A stretch of 10,292 nucleotides of DNA, taken from the NCBI GenBank assembly GCA_030601485.1, contig JAUVTO010000050.1:1-10292 (forward strand). Reading direction: 5' to 3'. Shown piece after piece: positions 7,009 to 10,292 of the stretch. The notes under the pieces are model-generated. The model saw only the letters and a list, made by a program, of their open reading frames with translations, had not been told where the DNA came from and did no database searches. The position numbers and the translations under genes are program-made. Positions within the stretch are counted from its first letter, which is position 1. Every line of letters starts with the position of its first letter. Source of the DNA: Desulfobacterales bacterium (GTDB lineage Bacteria; Desulfobacterota; Desulfobacteria; Desulfobacterales; UBA11574).

Positions 7009-7761
7009 TTATACATTACTTTCCGCCAGCAGCCGTTGAATATTTAATCCGCAAATGATTTCCTTCTGTTCCTGAGAAATCTGAAGATTCATAATTTTTA
7101 GCAGTTCTCGCTTGGGTTCTCCAAATGGAAAGTCAGAACCAAAAATGATTCTGTCAACACCATATTCATTGATATAATCCGTTATTTCGCTAACAGAAGC
7201 CAACGCCGTATCCGCATATACATTGGGCCGTGCCCACAACCCGTGCCTTTTTATGGCTCCGTACCCCCCGTTTAACATGCCCATATGAGGGATGATTACC
7301 GTAACGTCTTTGGCAATCTGCTCAATAAAACGAACCGTGTTATCAAATTCTTCCTCCAACACCACCGGCATGTTCCTGCTTCTGATTTCATCAACGGCCC
7401 GTCGGCATCGCAAACTGTCATAATGATAAACCGGTTCATCTGAATGCCGGTGCCATTTGATCCCTTTGTGTTGTGATGTAAGCTGCTCAACAGCGAAATC
7501 ATTCCAGATGAAAAAATAAGGGATAACCGTTAAGTCGGTTGTCCCGATGTGAAGGAGATATTCATTGGCGGCTTTCCGCCTGGTTTTCCACTGGGCGGAG
7601 TCTGTAAAATTTGGATCATACCGGTCATATATTTCCATAACCGGCGGAAACATCACTGCCTCCTTGATTCCGCTGCCACTGATAACTGAAAAATAGTCAT
7701 TATATGTTTGCGGCGGAAACTTGTCCTGAATTCCGCAATGCACATGGGCGTCAATAATCAT
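7009..7761 (-). CDS. Amidohydrolase-2 family metal-dependent TIM-barrel hydrolase
   Basis: This 250-residue cytoplasmic protein begins with the metal-binding strand-1 motif DAHVH (Asp4, His6, His8). It continues with an EEE cluster at 136-138, IPHMG (His159) after the middle barrel strands, and IIFGSDFPFGEP (Asp210) as the terminal catalytic aspartate. This order is that of the amidohydrolase-2 family (PF04909-like), whose members hydrolyse or decarboxylate varied substrates; the substrate here cannot be named. At 250 residues it is on the short side of the family, but the barrel motifs are complete. The ATG at 7761 is preceded by GAGGGA nine bases upstream, and that Shine-Dalgarno overlaps the stop codon of a short upstream open frame, hinting at former translational coupling. 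It converges on the SpmAB gene with only 68 bases between their ends and no clear terminator there. Confidence 0.88.
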   Translation of the reverse strand: MIIDAHVHCGIQDKFPPQTYNDYFSVISGSGIKEAVMFPPVMEIYDRYDPNFTDSAQWKTRRKAANEYLLHIGTTDLTVIPYFFIWNDFAVEQLTSQHKGIKWHRHSDEPVYHYDSLRCRRAVDEIRSRNMPVVLEEEFDNTVRFIEQIAKDVTVIIPHMGMLNGGYGAIKRHGLWARPNVYADTALASVSEITDYINEYGVDRIIFGSDFPFGEPKRELLKIMNLQISQEQKEIICGLNIQRLLAESNV

Positions 7762-7774
7762 GGGTATGAATCCC

Positions 7775-7909
7775 TCAAGCCTTTTCCAACGGATTTATTT
7801 CAATCCCATTTATTAAAATGACAACATGATCCTGTCTGTCGATTGTCAGGACAATGTTTGCTTCACTCTTTCCGGCCAGTTCGGGGTATGTGCTCCTTAA
7901 CCGGATCAA
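7775..7909 (-). pseudogene. Possible 3' remnant of a gene coupled to the amidohydrolase
   Basis: A minus-strand open frame ends with TGA at 7777-7775, and that stop forms part of the amidohydrolase Shine-Dalgarno. The 44 codons from a TTG at 7909 encode a protein-like tail: residues about 16-40 alternate like beta strands (NIVLTIDRQDHVVILINGIE). There is an in-frame TGA at 7918-7916, no ATG or GTG and no ribosome binding site. Another minus-strand frame stays open just upstream (about 7865-7972) and ends in the overlap. This pattern fits a decayed, frameshifted gene whose end was retained, but a chance open frame remains possible. No family is recognised. Confidence 0.3.
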
Positions 7910-7986
7910 ATTCTGTCACAACCCACTTGTAAATGTCAAGGAATGAGAACCTCGATGAGAAACTTGAATAAGTCTATTCGATTCGG

Positions 7987-8001
7987 AACGCCCGGGGCGT
8001 T
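7987..8001. repeat. 15-base palindrome
   Basis: AACGCCC, a central G, then GGGCGTT: 7-bp arms with a single central base, directly abutting the TTGACT hexamer of the promoter candidate at 8003. Its position would suit an operator for a dimeric regulator, but no regulator is encoded nearby, so the role is open. Confidence 0.4.
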
Positions 8002-8002
8002 G

Positions 8003-8031
8003 TTGACTAATTGGACATATTAAAATATGAA
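8003..8031 (+). promoter_or_regulatory. Sigma-70-like promoter facing the membrane-protein gene
   Basis: TTGACT (8003-8008) and TATGAA (8026-8031) are spaced by exactly 17 bases. The -35 box matches five of six consensus positions and the -10 box four. Transcription would start near 8038, immediately before an intrinsic terminator, so most transcripts would be about 50 bases long unless readthrough occurs. Confidence 0.45.
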
Positions 8032-8039
8032 TGCAAGTC

Positions 8040-8085
8040 GTGCATGCGGGAATCTTCGGGATGCCCGTCAAGCACTTATTTTTTT
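8040..8085 (+). terminator. Intrinsic terminator or attenuator upstream of 8157 gene
   Basis: An interrupted hairpin pairs GTGC (8040-8043) with GCAC (8072-8075) and CGGG (8047-8050) with CCCG (8064-8067), with a small ATC/GAT stem closing the tip. It is followed directly by TTATTTTTTT. Orientation is plus strand. It lies after a promoter-like pair and about 70 bases before the next plus-strand gene, which has no other obvious promoter, so it may attenuate that gene or end a very short RNA. Confidence 0.65.
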
Positions 8086-8156
8086 GTCAGTTAGACCCAT
8101 TGGCACCGCTGATGAAATGCTGACATACTGTAAGAGATAAACACCGGGAGATCTTA

Positions 8157-8573
8157 ATGGAACCGATCTATATTGCGTCCTTAATCAGCTTCATCGCCAG
8201 CCTTTTGGGCTATATTATCATACGCTTTTGGATATTACCCATCGGCAGGTATTTAAAAATTAAGGGCCGGCTCGTGTCAGATATCGGGGCATTGCTGAAT
8301 ATGTTGCGAGCTGAACAGGCACAGGATAATGACCGCGCGCACATAGAATCTATCGGCGTGTCCGTGCGCCGTCACTGTTCAGATCTGGTTTCCATCTACC
8401 AAAACGATCTGCCCTATTGGTACCGGCTCCACCTTGAAAGTAAAAAAGAGCGACCCTTAGAGGCCGCCAAGTTTTCATTGCGCCTTGCCAATACACGCAA
8501 ACAGGAACATGCGTTGCGACAAGTAAATGAAATTAAACGTTTTCTACACATCAAGCGCTCCGGCTTTCAATGA
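8157..8573 (+). CDS. Small membrane-anchored protein of unknown function
   Basis: The 138-residue protein has one N-terminal membrane helix at about residues 5-27, followed by a basic stretch (RYLKIKGR, 31-38) that predicts a cytoplasmic C-terminal domain by the positive-inside rule. The soluble part is largely helical and charged, with a distinctive NDLPYWYRLHLES block (83-95) and then EAAKFSLRLANTRKQEHA (102-119). The latter looks like a conserved helix pair, but I cannot attach a named domain. The ATG at 8157 has GGGAG (8146-8150) six bases upstream. It stands alone: divergent from the amidohydrolase and followed by 499 gene-free bases. A leader with a terminator hairpin and a second possible pairing (TGTCAG near 8085-8090 with CTGACA near 8120) precedes it. 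Coding status is well supported by the ribosome binding site and membrane segment; function is unknown. Confidence 0.75.
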   Translation: MEPIYIASLISFIASLLGYIIIRFWILPIGRYLKIKGRLVSDIGALLNMLRAEQAQDNDRAHIESIGVSVRRHCSDLVSIYQNDLPYWYRLHLESKKERPLEAAKFSLRLANTRKQEHALRQVNEIKRFLHIKRSGFQ

Positions 8574-9072
8574 AAAAGGGCTTATCAAAAAAACGGCGTC
8601 AAAACGGGGCAGGTCTTTATTCTTGACACATCTATGTCTTCTCGTTCAGGCGCTATTTAAGGAAAGCTTCGCCACCTGAGTTACATCCTGTTTTGTTTTA
8701 CAACTTATCTATTTTATGTGGTTTATCATGCCTATATTAGAATATTTGGCGCTTTTTTTAGAAAAGCTCATCAATAGTATAGGAAAAACATTATAGAGTT
8801 TTAGCTTTGACTTGAATTTCACAAGAAGAGAGCCAGTTTATTCGTAATATATTTTTATCTATTATTTTAGCATGATAGCTCTAAAAGAAAGTGAGGACAA
8901 GGAAAATTCGTCATTGTTTTGACGCTTAAAGTTGAAGAATTTGCCGGTTTGTGCTTTTGTAAGAAAAACAGGACAACGGGATAACTTAGGGGCTTCGCCC
9001 CAATTGAAATGTTGGAATAATCGATTAATGGGGTGTTGTAGAAATCCCGAGACGTTAAATTGATATAAGAAA
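8574..9072. other. 499-base gene-free stretch upstream of trpC
   Basis: No credible gene is seen on either strand; a minus-strand open frame at 8862-9305 mostly mirrors trpC. The stretch is AT-rich with scattered short palindromes. A GGGGCAGGTC-containing segment near 8605-8630 has higher GC and may be the end of an old mobile element, which I cannot confirm. A 5-bp GC hairpin lies at 8989-9001, followed at once by two TGRAATRN octamers (9005-9020) resembling those at 5519-5542. The trpC promoter must lie here or further upstream, but no well-spaced pair stood out, and no Trp-rich leader peptide or T-box motif is visible. Confidence 0.45.
8989..9001. repeat. GC hairpin with TTC loop
   Basis: GGGGC, loop TTC, GCCCC. 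It lacks a following T-run on either strand, so it is not a standard terminator. It lies about 70 bases before trpC and borders AATTG and the octamer units, an arrangement reminiscent of the left end of the 1491-1668 element. Confidence 0.5.
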
Positions 9073-9891
9073 ATGATAAAAGATTTTTTACAAACAATCG
9101 TTGAAGATAAAAAACAGGAAATAGCGGCGGTAAAACAATGTTTGCCGGAACGTCTGCTCCGTGAAAAAGTACGGATCCCGCGAAAAAAACGCCCTTTTTT
9201 ACAAAAACTTGCGCAACCGGGTCGATCCGGTGTGAATATCATTGCCGAAATCAAACGGGCCTCTCCTTCTAAGGGGGTCATTTGTCCGGATCTGAATCCG
9301 GTCACATATGCGGTAGAATATGAAAGGGGAGGAGCGGCGGCGCTGTCCGTCCTGACCGATCGGCCTCATTTTAAGGGCAGTATCCAGGACTTGAAACGCG
9401 CCCGGGAAAACACAACCCTTCCGGTGCTTCGCAAAGACTTTCTGATCTCCTCATACCAGATTTTTGAGTCTGCGGTCATGGGGGCGGATGCCCTTTTGTT
9501 GATTGCTCGCATTCTTGACCCCAAACAGCTGAAAGATTATCTTAGCCTATGCAACGAACTTCAAATGGATGCCCTGGTGGAAATCCATTCGGAAAAAGAC
9601 CTGGAAAAGGCCACCCGGGCAGGCGCCGGGCTTATCGGAATAAACAACCGCAACTTGCGTTCTTTTGAGACCGATATCGACCTTTCAATTCGCATGAAAT
9701 CTCTTCTTGAGCCCGATCAGGTGGCAGTAGCTGCCAGCGGAATCAGGTCACGGAAGGAGATTGAGAAAATGAAATATTCGGGAATATGGAATTTTCTGAT
9801 CGGCGAAAGCCTTGTGCGTGCTGACAATCCAGTGGCTTTCCTCAAATCGCTCCTGGGAGAAGATTCATCCGAAAATACCCAAAGAACCTAA
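9073..9891 (+). CDS. trpC: Indole-3-glycerol phosphate synthase
   Basis: This 272-residue cytoplasmic TIM-barrel enzyme converts CdRP to indole-3-glycerol phosphate in tryptophan synthesis. All catalytic residues known from the Sulfolobus enzyme can be placed: Glu59 and Lys61 in IAEIKRASPSKG, Lys121 in LRKDF, Glu170 in LVEIH, Asn191 in INNRNL and Ser222 in ASGIRS. The phosphate-binding FLIGESLVR (241-249) is present. Residues 236-240 (SGIWN) replace the usual small-residue GAHA-type turn before it, a mild oddity. Length is normal. The ATG at 9073 fits the family's N-terminal helix (FLQTIVEDKKQEI), although the ribosome binding site is weak (AAGAAA). trpF follows on the same strand after 246 bases. 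There is no fused TrpF domain, so this is the single-function form. Confidence 0.97.
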   Translation: MIKDFLQTIVEDKKQEIAAVKQCLPERLLREKVRIPRKKRPFLQKLAQPGRSGVNIIAEIKRASPSKGVICPDLNPVTYAVEYERGGAAALSVLTDRPHFKGSIQDLKRARENTTLPVLRKDFLISSYQIFESAVMGADALLLIARILDPKQLKDYLSLCNELQMDALVEIHSEKDLEKATRAGAGLIGINNRNLRSFETDIDLSIRMKSLLEPDQVAVAASGIRSRKEIEKMKYSGIWNFLIGESLVRADNPVAFLKSLLGEDSSENTQRT

Positions 9892-9909
9892 AAACAAACA
9901 AAAGTCTTG

Positions 9910-9937
9910 CATTATAAATATCCCGGCAATTATAATG
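9910..9937. repeat. Small inverted repeat after trpC
   Basis: CATTATAA (9910-9917) and TTATAATG (9930-9937) form 8-bp AT-only arms around a 12-base loop containing CCCGG. No T-run follows, so termination of trpC here is unlikely. It borders the larger inverted element that starts near 9950. Confidence 0.4.
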
Positions 9938-9949
9938 TCCTTATTCGAA

Positions 9950-10075
9950 CAAGTTAAAAGTGATAAGTGACCTAAAGTGCCTAAAGTTATGGAGTCGCTG
10001 CGCTCCGCTGATTTTATATAATTGACAAAAATCCTTAACTTTAGCTCACTTTAAACTTTAGTTCACTTCAAACTC
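9950..10075. repeat. Inverted-arm tandem-repeat element between trpC and trpF
   Basis: The left arm (about 9950-9993) holds direct repeats CCTAAAGTG and CCTAAAGTT. The right arm (about 10032-10075), read on the minus strand, holds ACTAAAGTT, TAAAGTGA and GCTAAAGTT. The two arms align as an imperfect inverted repeat of roughly 40 bases. The core holds a small GGAG/CTCC hairpin (9991-10006) in a GC-rich patch, then AT-rich sequence. No open frame of note is present. The architecture, short tandem repeats in opposing orientation around a central hairpin, resembles the 1491-1668 element although the sequence differs. It is probably an interspersed intergenic repeat inserted between two trp genes; mobility is inference. 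Confidence 0.7.
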
Positions 10076-10137
10076 TTACGGCGTTTCTTCAGGCAGAGCT
10101 ATCTATCTCTGACCTAGCACAAAGGACCGGGTTTTCT

Positions 10138-10292
10138 ATGACGAATAACTTTATACCACAGGTCAAGATATGCGGCCTGACCCGGGTTGAACAAGCACTG
10201 CAATGTGTAGCGCTTGGGGCAGATGCCATCGGATGCGTCTTTTATCCCAAAAGCCCGAGACATCTGACTAATGACCGGTCCAGAGAAATTTG
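10138..10292 (+). CDS. trpF: Phosphoribosylanthranilate isomerase, 5' part only
   Basis: Fifty-one codons plus two bases from ATG at 10138 run off the window end. The protein starts MTNNFIPQVKICGLTRVEQA: KICGLT with Cys12 is the family's catalytic cysteine region, followed by LGADAIGCVFYPKSPRHL, which matches strand beta-2 of the TrpF barrel. The enzyme isomerises phosphoribosylanthranilate to CdRP, the substrate of the TrpC protein encoded just upstream. AAAGGA lies about 11 bases before the ATG. Roughly three quarters of a normal 200-residue protein is outside the window, so its integrity cannot be judged. Confidence 0.94.
   Translation, partial: MTNNFIPQVKICGLTRVEQALQCVALGADAIGCVFYPKSPRHLTNDRSREI

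Noticed and set aside
8574..9072. Trp attenuator or T-box ahead of trpC.
   Set aside because: No short frame with adjacent Trp codons, no T-box consensus, and the only GC hairpin (8989-9001) is not followed by a T-run.
8862..9305. 147-codon minus-strand open frame across the trpC start.
   Set aside because: More than half lies opposite the conserved trpC N-terminus, and the remainder has no recognisable protein features or good ribosome binding site.

Overview
The window reads as a piece of a Gram-negative, anaerobe-like chromosome. Desulfobacterota (a Desulfobacterales-type sulfate reducer or relative) is my best guess. It rests on the character of the IleS, HolA and LspA proteins, on an SpmA-SpmB fusion in a probable non-sporulator, and on the very repeat-rich spacers. 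This is an inference from family resemblance, not a search result. Most of the window is ordinary core metabolism and information processing.

Layout. Positions 1-4448 (minus strand) carry a housekeeping cluster transcribed right to left: ileS (isoleucyl-tRNA synthetase), lspA (lipoprotein signal peptidase) and holA (DNA polymerase III delta subunit, cut by the window edge). ileS and lspA are separated by a highly symmetric, palindrome-rich repeat element that also carries the ileS stop codon. Positions 4694-5341 (minus) form a self-contained single-gene unit: a promoter candidate, a small HNH endonuclease gene and a classic intrinsic terminator. Positions 5654-6940 (plus) hold a fused SpmA-SpmB 'gate domain' membrane protein whose base composition is clearly richer in GC than its surroundings. 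It converges on a minus-strand amidohydrolase gene (7009-7761), which is preceded by a short open frame that may be the tail of a decayed partner gene. A divergent spacer (7778-8156) holds a promoter-like pair followed at once by a strong intrinsic terminator, ahead of a small membrane-anchored protein of unknown function (8157-8573). After a 499-base gene-free stretch come trpC (9073-9891) and the start of trpF (from 10138), two consecutive steps of tryptophan synthesis, separated by a second inverted-arm repeat element.

How the parts relate. The ileS-lspA neighbourhood is a widespread arrangement, and holA is a plausible co-transcribed passenger. trpC and trpF act consecutively (PRA to CdRP to indole-glycerol phosphate) and were probably one operon before or despite the repeat insertion. 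The HNH protein, SpmAB, the amidohydrolase and the membrane protein show no obvious functional link to each other. I see no CRISPR array, tRNA, rRNA, complete insertion sequence or convincing new defence system. The most distinctive signal is the family of intergenic elements built from hairpins plus short tandem repeats of period 7 to 9 in opposing orientation.
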